A stretch of 64,000 bases of DNA from CAVPJC01 sp963705155. GTDB taxonomy: Bacteria; Chloroflexota; Anaerolineae; Anaerolineales; UBA4823. Below the pieces are notes generated by a model that was not told where the DNA came from, made no database searches, and saw nothing but the letters and a program-made list of their open reading frames with translations. Numbering within the stretch: position 1 is the stretch's first letter; each line of letters starts with the position of its first letter. Positions 28,447 to 36,980 of the stretch are shown here, piece by piece. The position numbers and the translations under genes are program-made. The stretch is from NCBI GenBank assembly GCA_963705155.1, contig CAVPJC010000013.1, positions 372,001-436,000 on the forward strand, read 5' to 3'.

Positions 28447-29031
28447 TTTCACACTCTCAGAACGTGGAAAGCGGGAAATCAGGCGTCCGGGCAGCGAGCG
28501 AACGATCAGCCAGACAATCAAAAACGAAACTGCCTTGTCGAGAGGATCTGACGATACACCCTGGGCAAAAGAAGCCGGTAATACGCCAAGCCCAGAAGCC
28601 ACGAAAGATTGCTACAACTACGTCCATACCAGAACCTGTTACACCTCCGAAAACAAAGGCGGCGATGGGCGCAGAAATGGCTGCAGCAATCACACCTGTG
28701 ATCAGACCCGCCAGGAGCACCTTCCACCAGGCTCGAAACCATCCAGATCGGTGAACAGTCCGGCGAGCAAACCGATAACTGCAGCCACAGTCGCAAATGC
28801 GGCAGCAATCACATTTAGCCCGGAGAGACCCCAGATTAAATTGGTTAGCAGGCCGGTCAAGGCGCCTGCCCAGGGTCCGGCCAGAACGCCCATCAAGACA
28901 GTACCGATCGAATCGAGATAAAGAGGAATTTTCAGGGTAAAAATGATTTGGCCTACGGCGATATTGAGGGCAATCGCCACGGGGATCATTACGATCGTCA
29001 GGATGCTGAAATCTCGCTTAAGGGAAGACAT
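28444..29031 (-). pseudogene. ECF transporter substrate-binding S component (two frame breaks)
   Basis: Small membrane protein with about six hydrophobic helices, about 195 residues. It starts MSSLKRDFSILTIVMIPVAI after a good Shine-Dalgarno (CGGAGG). The helices include ALNIAVGQIIFTLKIPLYLD (S components often show such an amphipathic early segment), VLMGVLAGPWAGALTGLLTN and AAAISAPIAAFVFGGVTGSG. Breaks near 28715-28735 and 28590-28600 split it; the last frame gives DPLDKAVSFLIVWLIVRSL and ends at 28444. The substrate cannot be told: no thiamine, biotin, riboflavin or cobalamin genes are nearby and no riboswitch was recognised upstream. Confidence 0.68.
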
Positions 29032-29119
29032 GGTGGCCTCCGGTTAAGATCTGAATTATGAAATGATGGGTCGCCCCTTTGATAACTGCAATAATCCGAA
29101 TTTGCCACTGGCTGGTATT

Positions 29120-29154
29120 CCACAGCTGGGCGGAAGAAGTCCGCCCAGCTGTGG
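29120..29154. terminator. Perfect 14-bp hairpin between ppdK and the ECF genes
   Basis: CCACAGCTGGGCGG at 29120-29133 and CCGCCCAGCTGTGG at 29141-29154 with a seven-base loop. It lies 19 bases past the ppdK stop on the minus strand. No T-run follows on either strand, so it may be a factor-dependent terminator, an mRNA-stabilising hairpin or part of the ECF leader; it lies about 90 bases upstream of the S-component start. Confidence 0.55.
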
Positions 29155-29172
29155 ATTTGGACCAAATGAATT

Positions 29173-31946
29173 TTACTTATCTTCAGCGATGAACACGCCT
29201 TTGTGCTTGAGAGCAGCCAGGGCTGCTGCCAGGCGTGCTACCGGTACGCGGAAGGGGGAGCAGCTCACATAGTTATTGCCAATGATGTGACAGAACTCGA
29301 TCGATGCCGGGTCGCCGCCATGCTCGCCGCAGATGCCCACTTCGAGATCATTGCGGGACTTACGCCCGTCTTCGACGGCCATATCCATCAGGCGTCCGAC
29401 GCCGCCACGGTCGATGGTTTGGAATGGATTTTTCGGCAGGATGCCTTCTTCCACATAGTTGACCAGGAAGTTGCGCTCGGCGTCATCACGGCGAGTAACC
29501 AAAGGTCATCTGGGTCAGGTCGTTGGTGCCGAAGGAGAAGAATTCGGCAGTATTCGGCGATCTCGGCGGCGGTCACCGCAGCGCGTGGGATTTCGATCAT
29601 GGTGCCGAATTTATATGCGAAGGTGACTTTCTTTTCTTCCATCACGCTTGGGCGATGCGCACCAGACGCGGCTGGATCCACTTCAACTCATTGACGGTGC
29701 CGGTGAGCGGGATCATGACTTCGGGTTTGACGACGATGCCTTTGAGCGTCTGGTTCGGCTGCGGCTTCAAAGATGGCGCGCACCTGCATTTCAACGATTT
29801 CGGGCATATAAATGCTCAGACGGACACCACGCAAACCCATCATGGGTTGCTTTCGTGCATGGCGCGGATGCTGGCGAGCAGTTTTTCTTTTTCCGCCAGG
29901 CCTTCGGTTTCGCCTTTGACACGCATGGTGATAACTTCTTCGAAGAGCTTTTCTTCATCGGGCATGAACTCATGCAGAGGCGGGTCGATCAGGCGGATGA
30001 TAACCGGATAGCCATCCATTGCTTCGAACAAACCATCGAAATCAGTGCGCTGGTAGGGCAGCAGCTCATTCGAGGACTGCATTGCGGCTCTTCGCTGGTT
30101 TCGGCCAGGATCATGCGCTGAACAATCGGCAGACGTTCTGGCTCAAAGAACATATGCTCGGTACGGCAAAGCCAATACCAACTGCGCCGTAGGAGCGTGC
30201 GCGGCGGGCATCTTTGGGATAATCTGCGTTTGCCCAAACCTGCAGACCACGGGTTGGCCAGCCATCGGGAGCCTTGCGGATACCCGGGGTGGCACAAATT
30301 TCATCAGCCCAATTCAGCAGGGTCAGCAGGTCAGTTTGTTCTTCAAGCTTAGGGCGCTGAGTGGAGATCTTGCCCAGGAAAACTTCACCGGTAGTGCCAT
30401 CGACAGAAATCCAATCGCCTTCTTTGACAACCATGCCATTGGCTGTCATCATGACGCTTTTCCAGGTCGATACGAATAGCATGAGGCACCAACCACACAG
30501 GGAACACCAAACTGGCGGGCAACAACAGCGGCATGAGAGGTGGCGCCGCCTTCGCTGGTGAGAATACCTTTGGCAGCGAGCATGCCATGCACATCATCCG
30601 GTTTGGTGAACGGGCGTACCATGATAACGTCCTGCTTTTCTTCCTTTGCCATTTTCTCGGCGGTATCGGCATCGAAATAAACCTGACCAACTGCGGCGCC
30701 CGGAGAAGCATTCACACCTTTGGCGTACAGGCGACCTTCTTTCTTGGCTGCTTTCTTGGCTTTGTCATCAAATTGCGGGTGCAGCAAGGTGTCGACGTTC
30801 TCGGGGGTTACACGCAGGACAGCTTCTTCCTTGGTGATCAGGCCTTCATTCGCCATATCTACAGCGATTTTCACGGCGGCTTTGGCAGTGCGTTTACCAG
30901 TTGCGAGTTTGGAGCATCCAGAGTTTCCCCGCTCGATGGTGAACTCCACATCCTGCATATCTTTATAATGGCTTTCCAGTTTATCGGTAGATTTCCATAA
31001 ACTGTTTGTAAGCTTCAGGCATTTCCTTGGCCAGGTTTTCAATTTTTTCGGTATTGCGGATACCGGCAACCACATCTTCGCCCTGGGCGTTGAGCAGATA
31101 ATCGCCATACATCTTGTTCTCGCCGGTGGATGGGTCACGGGTGAAGGCAACACCAGTGCCAGAGTTGTTGCCCATATTGCCAAATACCATGGTCACGATA
31201 TTGACTGCTGTCCCAAGATCATGAGCATATGCCGGCTGCATTGCGGTAATCGACGGCGCGCTTTCCATTCCAGGATTTGAAAACGGCCTCGGTGGCGAGC
31301 TTCAACTGTTCGTTGGGTTCCTGGGGGAAATCAAAGCCTTTATGCTTTTTAACAATGGCTTTAAAAATTTCGGTGATGGCCTTCCAATCTGCGGCGGTCA
31401 TTTCTGTATCAACTTTGTAGCCTTTTTCTCTTTGTATTCTTTGAGGGGTTCTTCAAAGGCTTCGTCTTCGATACCCATCACGACAGAACCAAACATTTCA
31501 ACCAGGCGGCGGTACGAGTCGTACACAAAGCGTTCGTTCCCGGTGAGTTTGACCATGCCTACGGCTGTAAGATCGGTCAGGCCGAGGTTGAGCACGGTAT
31601 CCATCATTCCAGGCATGGAGAATTTTGCACCTGAGCGGCAGGAAACAAGCAGTGGGTTGGCTGGGTCGCCAAATTTTTTGCCGGTTTGTGCTTCCACCTG
31701 TCTTTAAGGCGGCTAATTCCTGTTCCCACATTCCCGCCGGGAATATCTGCCCGCGGCAGAATAGGCATTGCAGGCTTCTGTGGTGACTGTAAAACCCGGC
31801 GGAACCGGTACTCCAGCGCGGGTCATATCTGCCAGGCCTGAACCTTTACCGCCCAGCAAAGAACGCACGCCATCCCAGGAACCTCCTGTATAATTTTCAG
31901 CCATTTCAACTTCATTGAACAAATAAACCCATTTCTTTTCGTTCAT
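29173..31946 (-). pseudogene. ppdK: Pyruvate, phosphate dikinase (about ten frame breaks)
   Basis: Large enzyme interconverting pyruvate, ATP and Pi with PEP, AMP and PPi. Its pieces lie in order: N-terminal ATP-grasp LLGGKGSGLADMTRAGVPVP (about 31840), SCRSGAKFSMPGMMDTVLNL (about 31600), GNNSGTGVAFTRDPSTGE (about 31150), the phosphohistidine loop GGATSHAAVVARQFGVPC (about 30520-30570), and the C-terminal barrel ending CGEHGGDPASIEFCH with the catalytic Cys (about 29300). The coding sequence changes frame about ten times by single-base indels, for example an extra G near 31690 and a missing G near 31750. Conserved residues are intact in every piece, so errors in the sequence are likelier than decay. 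Shine-Dalgarno CAGGAG precedes ATG 31946. Confidence 0.88.
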
Positions 31947-32097
31947 CCTTAGTCTCCTGATAGATTATGAGCGCCATCATCTCAAGAAAGAGCGTAGATA
32001 AAGATCAATTCTCATTTATTTGAGATCGATGTCGGATTTTGAATAATACCAACCAATCGGTAAGTTTACCACAAAGAAATCTAGAAATTTGGAGTAA

Positions 32098-32105
32098 TTT
32101 GAAGG
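32098..32105 (+). repeat. Left target-site duplication of the IS1 element
   Basis: TTTGAAGG, identical to the eight bases at 32895-32902 just outside the right end. Eight to nine base duplications are typical of IS1-family insertion. Confidence 0.75.
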
Positions 32106-32894
32106 GGAGTGGCTAAAAGTTGGGTAAAATACAGATATGAACCAATGTCCAAATTGTCACCGAACCGAACGCCAAAATCGAGCAGGCAAAACACCCCGCG
32201 GCAGCCAACGTTATATCTGCATGTTCTGCATGAAAAAGTACACGCCCAACCCCAAGCCCTGGGCTTACCCCGAGGAAGTGCGCCAAAAAGCCCTGCAGCT
32301 GTATGTGGATGGGATGAACCTGCGCCGGATCGCCCGCCATCTCGGTCTTCACCATCGCACCGTATCGCTGTGGGTCAAAGCCCAGGCAGCCCAACTGCCC
32401 GATCCACCGGTGCCCGAGCAGGTCAAAGAAGCCGAGATGGACGAGTTGTTCAGCTTCATTGGGGAGAAAAAAACCAAATCTTCATCATCACCATCGTAGA
32501 TCGCCTCACCCGCTGCTATTTGGGTTTCAAAGTGGTCTGGCAGCGAACCCAAGAAGTAATCCAGGAGATGGTAGATGAAGCACCTAAGGCCAAGCGTTAC
32601 TACAGCGATGCTTTTGATGCCTATGATCGCCTGTGGTATCACTGGGGGATGTATGAAGTCTCGCAAGGCAAGACCGACACCTACTCGGTCGAAGCGGACA
32701 ATGCCGAATTGCGCCACTACCTGGCTCGCTTGGGGCGCCGTTCGCGCTGCTTTTCCCGTTGTCCTGAAGCGTTGAAAGCGGCTCTCAAGCTGTTCATGTA
32801 CTGCTTCAATCGGCGTCAATTGCACAAGCAAGCCTTTCCCAATTACCCAGCTCATGTCTATCAATTTATCTAAGCCCAAACTTTATCCACTCCC
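32106..32894 (+). mobile_element. IS1-family insertion sequence
   Basis: 789-base element. Imperfect terminal inverted repeats: left GGAGTGGCTAAAAGTTGGG from 32106, right (read inward on the minus strand) GGGAGTGGATAAAGTTTGGG from 32894, about 17 of 20 bases matching. It is flanked by the direct repeat TTTGAAGG. It encodes one InsAB-type transposase with a frameshift site and occupies most of the space between the ppdK start and the ArsR operon. The size is close to the 768 bases of IS1. Confidence 0.85.
32137..32873 (+). CDS. IS1-family transposase, InsA-InsB' by -1 frameshift
   Basis: The first frame (32137-32499) is InsA-like: a zinc finger CPNC...CMFC, then a helix-turn-helix RRIARHLGLHHRTVSLWVK. 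At 32467-32473 an A7 run followed by C lies at the end of ...ELFSFIGEKK. Slipping back one base there joins the second frame, IFIITIVDRLTRCYLGFKVV, with the catalytic segments YYSDAFDAY and EADNAELRHYLARLGRRSR and a stop at 32871-32873. This is the standard arrangement of IS1 elements, in which the InsAB' fusion is the transposase and InsA alone represses. Total fusion length is about 246 residues. The element looks intact and may be active. Confidence 0.88.
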
Positions 32895-32902
32895 TTTGAA
32901 GG
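32895..32902 (+). repeat. Right target-site duplication of the IS1 element
   Basis: TTTGAAGG, matching 32098-32105. The left copy abuts GGAGTGG and this copy abuts CCACTCCC, so one end has an extra C/G, possibly a base-call error. Confidence 0.75.
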
Positions 32903-32945
32903 ACGCCCCCCGTGGAATTTTCCAGCAAGCGATGCCAAAAGTATC

Positions 32946-32997
32946 TTGACAGATCGTTCTTATTCGTTTATACCTATATAAGTTATGGATTATATAG
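32946..32997 (+). promoter_or_regulatory. ArsR promoter with overlapping palindromic operator
   Basis: TTGACA at 32946-32951 is followed after 17 bases by TATACC at 32969-32974. A perfect inverted repeat CTATATAA (32974-32981) / TTATATAG (32990-32997) with an eight-base centre covers the -10 edge and the ATG at 32985. Transcription would start about four bases before the ATG, so the message is nearly leaderless. The placement fits autorepression by the ArsR protein encoded here. Confidence 0.72.
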
Positions 32998-33308
32998 TGG
33001 TTCTTGAAGCTTTGTGTGATCCAACCAGGCGCAAGTTGTTGGAGAGACTTAACCAGGGTTCTTGTTCGGTAAACGAACTGGTGGGTTGTGTAGCCATCAG
33101 CCAGCCGGCTGTCTCGCAGCATTTGAAGCTGCTCAAGGCAGCCCGACTGGTACAGGTGAGGCGGCAAGCCCAACGGCGAATTTACAGCATCAACCCCGAG
33201 GGTCTGGCAGATTTGCGGAATTATATCGATCAATTCTGGGACGGCGCAGTGGTATCTTACCAAAAAGCAGCCGAGAAAATTGGGAACGAGGCGACGATCG
33301 ATGAGTGA
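32985..33308 (+). CDS. ArsR-family transcriptional regulator
   Basis: 107-residue winged-helix repressor. It shows LEALCDPTRRKLLERLNQGSCSV, the recognition helix ISQPAVSQHLKLLKAARLVQ and the wing VRRQAQRRIYSINPEGL. The metal-binding ELCVCDL-type box of arsenic sensors is not present (here NELVGCVA with one Cys), so it belongs to the large set of ArsR proteins that sit upstream of SRPBCC/AHSA1 genes. ATG 32985 lies inside its own putative operator and there is no Shine-Dalgarno. Its end overlaps the next gene. Confidence 0.85.
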   Translation: MDYIVVLEALCDPTRRKLLERLNQGSCSVNELVGCVAISQPAVSQHLKLLKAARLVQVRRQAQRRIYSINPEGLADLRNYIDQFWDGAVVSYQKAAEKIGNEATIDE

Positions 33309-33642
33309 CCCTTTTCAGACACAGAGCATTCTTCCAATCGCAGTTAGATCTTTACACGTTCACCGGGGTAGTCGCCGATTGGTGAGGGGCCAGGTGCTGG
33401 TCTGGGAGCCGCCGCAGCGGGTGGTGTTCAGCATGCATCCGGAGCGACTCCCTGGAAGCGCAGGTCAGGGCGGGGTTACATTTCAAGCTGATGGCGGTCA
33501 AACCCAGGTCACATTGATCCATACTGGTTGGGAGCATCTGGGAGAGCGTGCGAAAGCGATGAGAATGAATTGTGTCTCGGGTTGGGATGATGGATTGGGC
33601 AGGTGCGCCGACACAGCTTATTACAGGGGGCAACCCAATTGA
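33301..33642 (+). pseudogene. SRPBCC/AHSA1-like gene, truncated and out of frame
   Basis: ArsR-AHSA1 pairs are common, and the second half matches: VLVWEPPQRVVFSMHP, VTFQADGGQTQVTLIHTGWE and LGERAKAM. The first half is abnormal. In another frame it reads DLYTFTGVVADW, the expected start of the family's helix-loop, then a stop. About 35-40 residues that normally lie between ADWW and GQVLVWEPP are missing. So the gene appears to carry an internal deletion plus a frame change, which is more damage than a single-base error. The start codon overlaps the arsR stop. Confidence 0.6.
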
Positions 33643-33644
33643 GT

Positions 33645-34564
33645 ATGGAAAGTGAATCGTTCTGGGAGCTTTACTGGCAGGTCCGGCTGGAAGAAATTGA
33701 CGATCTGGGCAAACGTGAAGCGGTTGTGGCTGCATCGCGTTTGGTTCGCCGGCTGGATGAAAACGGCCGGCCAGCGCGGCATGCTTGAGCTGGGCTGCGG
33801 CGCAGGACAGGTGCTAGGCGCATTGGTAAATGGACACACCAGCGTGGTTGGCGTACAAGAACTCGGTGGGGGTGGATTATTCTCCTTCCATGCTGGTGAA
33901 AGCACACAAAGCATTTCCAGGATTAAATCTGGTGCAAGGCGATTTTACCGATCTTCAACTCCTACAACGCCTTGGAAAATTTCAAATCGTGCTGTTGGTG
34001 AACAGTTTGCATGAAGTGTTCTCAGCAGGTTACTCCGAGAAACTGGGTGAAGTGGATATTCGGGCAGCGCGTGAGGCGGTGATTGGCTGCCTGGCTTCAA
34101 CAAAAAATTTGCTAACACCGGGCGGTTACCTGTTGATCTTTGATGGTTTGGAACCTGCTGGAAATCCAGATTTGCCAGTGCGATTGAGATTTTTACAACC
34201 GGCAGCGCGTGAGGAATTCCGTTTATTTGTGGAGGAATATAAACCGTTCCGCATTCAGGCTGAATGGCTAGCTGATGGCTGGCAGGTGCAGGTCTCGCAG
34301 CACGATTTTGCGCGCTATATAACAAAATCCATCTTTATTCGGAAAACGTTATGGGAAACAGAACGGCTTGAAAGCTACCAGTATTTCTCTGTGGATGATT
34401 TTCGCACTCAACTTACCAGCCTTGGGTATAAAATTCTGGATCTGCGTACAATGACCGTCAATGGCGACCACTGGCGCAGTCGGGTTGTCATCGAAACCCC
34501 GGGTGTGGATTTTCCAGACGAGCATATCCTGATACTTTGCGAGCTCGCTCCATCCGTGGATTAA
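33645..34564 (+). CDS. Class I SAM-dependent methyltransferase (frameshifted)
   Basis: Begins MESESFWELYWQVRLEEIDD, changes frame near 33775-33785 to MLELGCGAGQVLGALVNGH (motif I, SAM binding), and again near 33850-33865 to VGVDYSPSMLVKAHKAF (motif II acidic residue), FQIVLLVNSLHEVFSAGY (motif IV region) and LLTPGGYLLIFDG (motif VI), then about 130 residues of a C-terminal helical and beta part ending at 34564. About 306 residues if repaired. The substrate is unknown. It may be the third gene of the ArsR operon, as the gaps are short. Confidence 0.75.
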
Positions 34565-34568
34565 TTGC

Positions 34569-35609
34569 CTACAGACTGAGAAGCCAATACGCCCCGGCAG
34601 CCAGTAGTGCACAGATTGGACTGGCGAGAAACCACGCTTCGACGATTTGTCCGGCGATGCTCCAACGCACCTTATTGACACGGTCGGCCGCGCCTGCTCC
34701 CAGGATGGCGGATGTGACCACCTGACTGCTGCTCACCGGGTAACCCAATATGGATGCGATTGATATAACCAGGGCAGAGGTAACCTGCGCGCTGGCGCCG
34801 TGAACAGGCCGAATACGATAGAATTTACCTCCCAGCGTACGCACCATGCGCTGCCCACCAAATAAAATACCGGTGGCAATTGAAGCCGAACTGAGCAGCA
34901 TTACCCACAGGGGTACATGAAAATCAACCAGTTGTCCGGCTGCAATCAAACCCAGCGTAGTAACGGCCATCGTCTTCTGGGAGTTGTTGGCCCCATAGGT
35001 GAGGGCTAACATGACGGCAGAGGCGACCTGGATACGGTTGAAAAGGTGATTGACTTTCGGATGGGAATTTTGGGCCAGAAAGTAAACCAGACGGGTAACC
35101 AGGTATCCACCGATAAGCCCTAGTGCGGGCGACACCAACAATGAGAACAGAATTTTTATCAGTCCTGGCGATTGCACAACCGGTAATCCCGATCCGGCGA
35201 TGGCAGCTCCCAGAATACCGCCGAGGAGTGCATGGGTTGAGCTGCTAGGAATAGAGATAGCCAGGGTGAAAAGGTTCCAGAGGATGGCTCCGATCAAAGC
35301 GGAGATGAGCACACGATTTGTAAGGATTTCCGGGTCGATTAATCCGCGGCCGAATGATGCCGCAACCGCGGTGCCAAAAATGAATGGACCACACAGCTCA
35401 ACGATGGCTGTGACGACGACAGCGCGGCGCTGCGACATGGCATGCGTGGAGATCACCGTTGAGACAAAATTACCCGAATCTCGCATGCCGTTCAAAAAAT
35501 CGAAGATGATATTAAGAGTGATCAGTAGAATGAAGGATGGTGTAAACACAGGCAAACGGGGTGTAAGTGGGGGTGACGTCGGCCAAAGAAACCCCAGTAT
35601 ACCAGACAA
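34569..35609 (-). CDS. pit: Low-affinity inorganic phosphate transporter (Pit family)
   Basis: Integral membrane symporter of about 326-346 residues with the two family repeats: LNIIFDFLNGMRDSGNFVST (N-terminal signature) and YGANNSQKTMAVTTLGLIA (C-terminal signature), plus SIPSSSTHALLGGILGAAIA and YPVSSSQVVTSAILGAG, the paired serine-rich hairpins. It imports phosphate with protons or sodium. The longest frame starts with TTG 35609, but the first 20 residues look non-native; GTG 35549 (giving FTPSFILLITLNIIF) is a reasonable alternative. No PhoU-like partner is beside it. It converges with the methyltransferase gene. Confidence 0.88.
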   Translation of the reverse strand: MSGILGFLWPTSPPLTPRLPVFTPSFILLITLNIIFDFLNGMRDSGNFVSTVISTHAMSQRRAVVVTAIVELCGPFIFGTAVAASFGRGLIDPEILTNRVLISALIGAILWNLFTLAISIPSSSTHALLGGILGAAIAGSGLPVVQSPGLIKILFSLLVSPALGLIGGYLVTRLVYFLAQNSHPKVNHLFNRIQVASAVMLALTYGANNSQKTMAVTTLGLIAAGQLVDFHVPLWVMLLSSASIATGILFGGQRMVRTLGGKFYRIRPVHGASAQVTSALVISIASILGYPVSSSQVVTSAILGAGAADRVNKVRWSIAGQIVEAWFLASPICALLAAGAYWLLSL

Positions 35610-35626
35610 AAAGGTCTAAAATGTTA

Positions 35627-35655
35627 TTGACAGTATTACTCATCCCCAGTATAAT
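35627..35655 (+). promoter_or_regulatory. Strong promoter of the rplU-rpmA-rpmE operon
   Basis: TTGACA at 35627-35632, exactly 17 bases, TATAAT at 35650-35655: a perfect sigma-70-type consensus. Transcription would begin near 35662, giving a leader of about 120 bases before rplU. Confidence 0.88.
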
Positions 35656-35669
35656 ACTCGCTTGCCCTG

Positions 35670-35750
35670 CCCCGGCAGAACTTGTGCTGGGGCGTAATCT
35701 TGTATCCCCAACTTCCCCTTTCACCGGTGCATCCAGGGTGTATGGCACGG
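35670..35750 (+). promoter_or_regulatory. Structured 5' leader of rplU
   Basis: Two hairpins can form in the leader: CCCCGGCA (35670-35677) with TGCTGGGG (35685-35692), one G-U pair; and CC-GTGCAT (35724-35732) with ATGGCAC-GG (35742-35750), one bulged base. Ribosomal-protein leaders often bind their own product to repress translation; a role here for L21 or L27 is a guess from position. Confidence 0.4.
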
Positions 35751-35784
35751 GCAGCAAGGCGAAGTGAAGCTTGGAGGAAAGCTA

Positions 35785-36102
35785 ATGAAATACGCAATCG
35801 TGGAAGACGGCGGCAAACAATACAAAGCCGTCGAAGGCGGTTTGATTGATGTTGACCGCATCGAAATGGAAATTGGCGAGCAGATCGACCTGGAACATGT
35901 ACTGCTGGTAGCCAGCGATGGTCAGGTCGCCGTGGGCGCACCCTTCGTCAATGGGGTGAAAGTCCAGGCGACCGTGGTAGCTCAGGTGAAAGGCCCCAAA
36001 GTTGTCATTTTCAAGTACAAGCCGAAAAAGCGTTACCGTGTAAAAACCGGGCATCGCCAGCAGTATACTCGTATTCAGATTGATACTATTTCGATGGAAT
36101 AG
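35785..36102 (+). CDS. rplU: 50S ribosomal protein L21
   Basis: 105 residues, full length for L21. It starts MKYAIVEDGGKQYKAVEGG and ends with the RNA-binding tail FKYKPKKRYRVKTGHRQQYT. It is a structural protein of the large subunit that binds 23S rRNA. ATG 35785 has GGAGG eight bases upstream. It is the first gene of the classical rplU-rpmA pair. Confidence 0.97.
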   Translation: MKYAIVEDGGKQYKAVEGGLIDVDRIEMEIGEQIDLEHVLLVASDGQVAVGAPFVNGVKVQATVVAQVKGPKVVIFKYKPKKRYRVKTGHRQQYTRIQIDTISME

Positions 36103-36112
36103 GGAGGTCGCA

Positions 36113-36385
36113 ATGGCCCACAAGAAAGGTGGCGGCTCCAGCCGCAATGGTCGTGATAGCCAGTCGCAGCGCCTGGGTGTAAAAATCTACTCCGGGCAGC
36201 GCGTTCGTTCAGGCAACATTTTGGTGCGCCAGCGGGGGACGCGCATTAAACCCGGCGTCAATGTTGGCGTCGGTAAAGACGATACTTTATTTGCTACCGC
36301 CGATGGTATTGCTGTTTATGAAACAATTCGGGATGACCGGACACGTGTAAACATTGTACCTGATGCAGAGGAAAGCCAGAAATGA
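36113..36385 (+). CDS. rpmA: 50S ribosomal protein L27
   Basis: 90 residues. It begins MAHKKGGGSSRNGRDSQSQR, the N-terminal extension that reaches the peptidyl-transferase centre; there is no cleavable Firmicutes-type prefix. GGGAGG precedes the ATG. The last codons overlap the rpmE start by four bases (ATGA), so L27 and L31 are translationally coupled. Confidence 0.97.
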   Translation: MAHKKGGGSSRNGRDSQSQRLGVKIYSGQRVRSGNILVRQRGTRIKPGVNVGVGKDDTLFATADGIAVYETIRDDRTRVNIVPDAEESQK

Positions 36386-36855
36386 AAGCCAATACACATC
36401 CGGTTTATTACGAAGATGCACAGGTCATTTGTGCGTGCGGTAATACCTGGAATACAGGATCTACCCGCAAAGTAATTCACACCGATGTCTGTTCCAAGTG
36501 CCATCCATTTTATACCGGAGAACAGCGCATCGTTGATACTGAGGGTCAGGTAGACCGTTTCTATAAGAAACTGCAGGCTCGCCAGCAGTATCTGACCGAC
36601 AAAGAAACTCGGGCGACCGCGCGGACTTCTCCGGAGCGGTTGGTGACCGAACTAGAACTTGGCAACCGCGCCACGGATGCACTCGCAAAAGCTGGTGTAA
36701 CAACGGTAGGCCAGATTCTTGATAAGCTTGCTATTGGCGAAGAAGCGGTTCTGGCCATTGATGGCTTTGGCCGTAAGTCGCTTGCAGATTTGAAGAAACG
36801 CTTGCGTGGGTTTGGTTATACCCTGCCGGAGATCGGCGAAGAGATCACCGTTTAA
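36382..36855 (+). CDS. rpmE: 50S ribosomal protein L31 with C-terminal alpha-CTD-like extension
   Basis: 157 residues, about twice the usual 66-75. Residues 1-75 are a zinc-type L31 with MKANTHPVYYEDAQVICACG, Cys17, Cys19, Cys37 and Cys40, and CHPFYTGEQRIVDTEGQVDRF. After a short polar linker, residues 88-150 (bases 36643-36831) read LELGNRATDALAKAGVTTVG, IGEEAVLAIDGFG and RKSLADLKKRLRGFGYTLPE. That is the helix-hairpin-helix pattern of the RNA polymerase alpha C-terminal domain (LSxRxxNxLxxAGI...GFGxKSLxEIK). There is no stop or frame change between the parts. The extension may bind nucleic acid; its role is unknown. An IS1182 element begins 28 bases after the stop. Confidence 0.92.
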   Translation: MKANTHPVYYEDAQVICACGNTWNTGSTRKVIHTDVCSKCHPFYTGEQRIVDTEGQVDRFYKKLQARQQYLTDKETRATARTSPERLVTELELGNRATDALAKAGVTTVGQILDKLAIGEEAVLAIDGFGRKSLADLKKRLRGFGYTLPEIGEEITV

Positions 36856-36951
36856 CGTCGCGAGAAACCAATAAAAAACATGAGGGGCTGTCTAGAAAGA
36901 ACGGCTAGACAGCCCCCCAAAGAGCCCTGAAGGGCAAAAAGGTCGAAAGAC

Positions 36952-36980
36952 AAAAAAACTGGCGGCATCAGCCCGCCAGT
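36952..36980 (-). terminator. Terminator of the IS1182 transposase gene
   Basis: On the minus strand ACTGGCGG (36980-36973) pairs with CCGCCAGT (36965-36958) and is followed by T residues (A7 at 36952-36958 on the plus strand). The stem overlaps the last codons of the transposase. Confidence 0.8.

Noticed and set aside
29032..29119. Riboswitch upstream of the ECF S component
   Set aside because: The sequence was read for TPP, cobalamin, FMN and preQ1 core motifs; none was recognisable, only the hairpin at 29120-29154.
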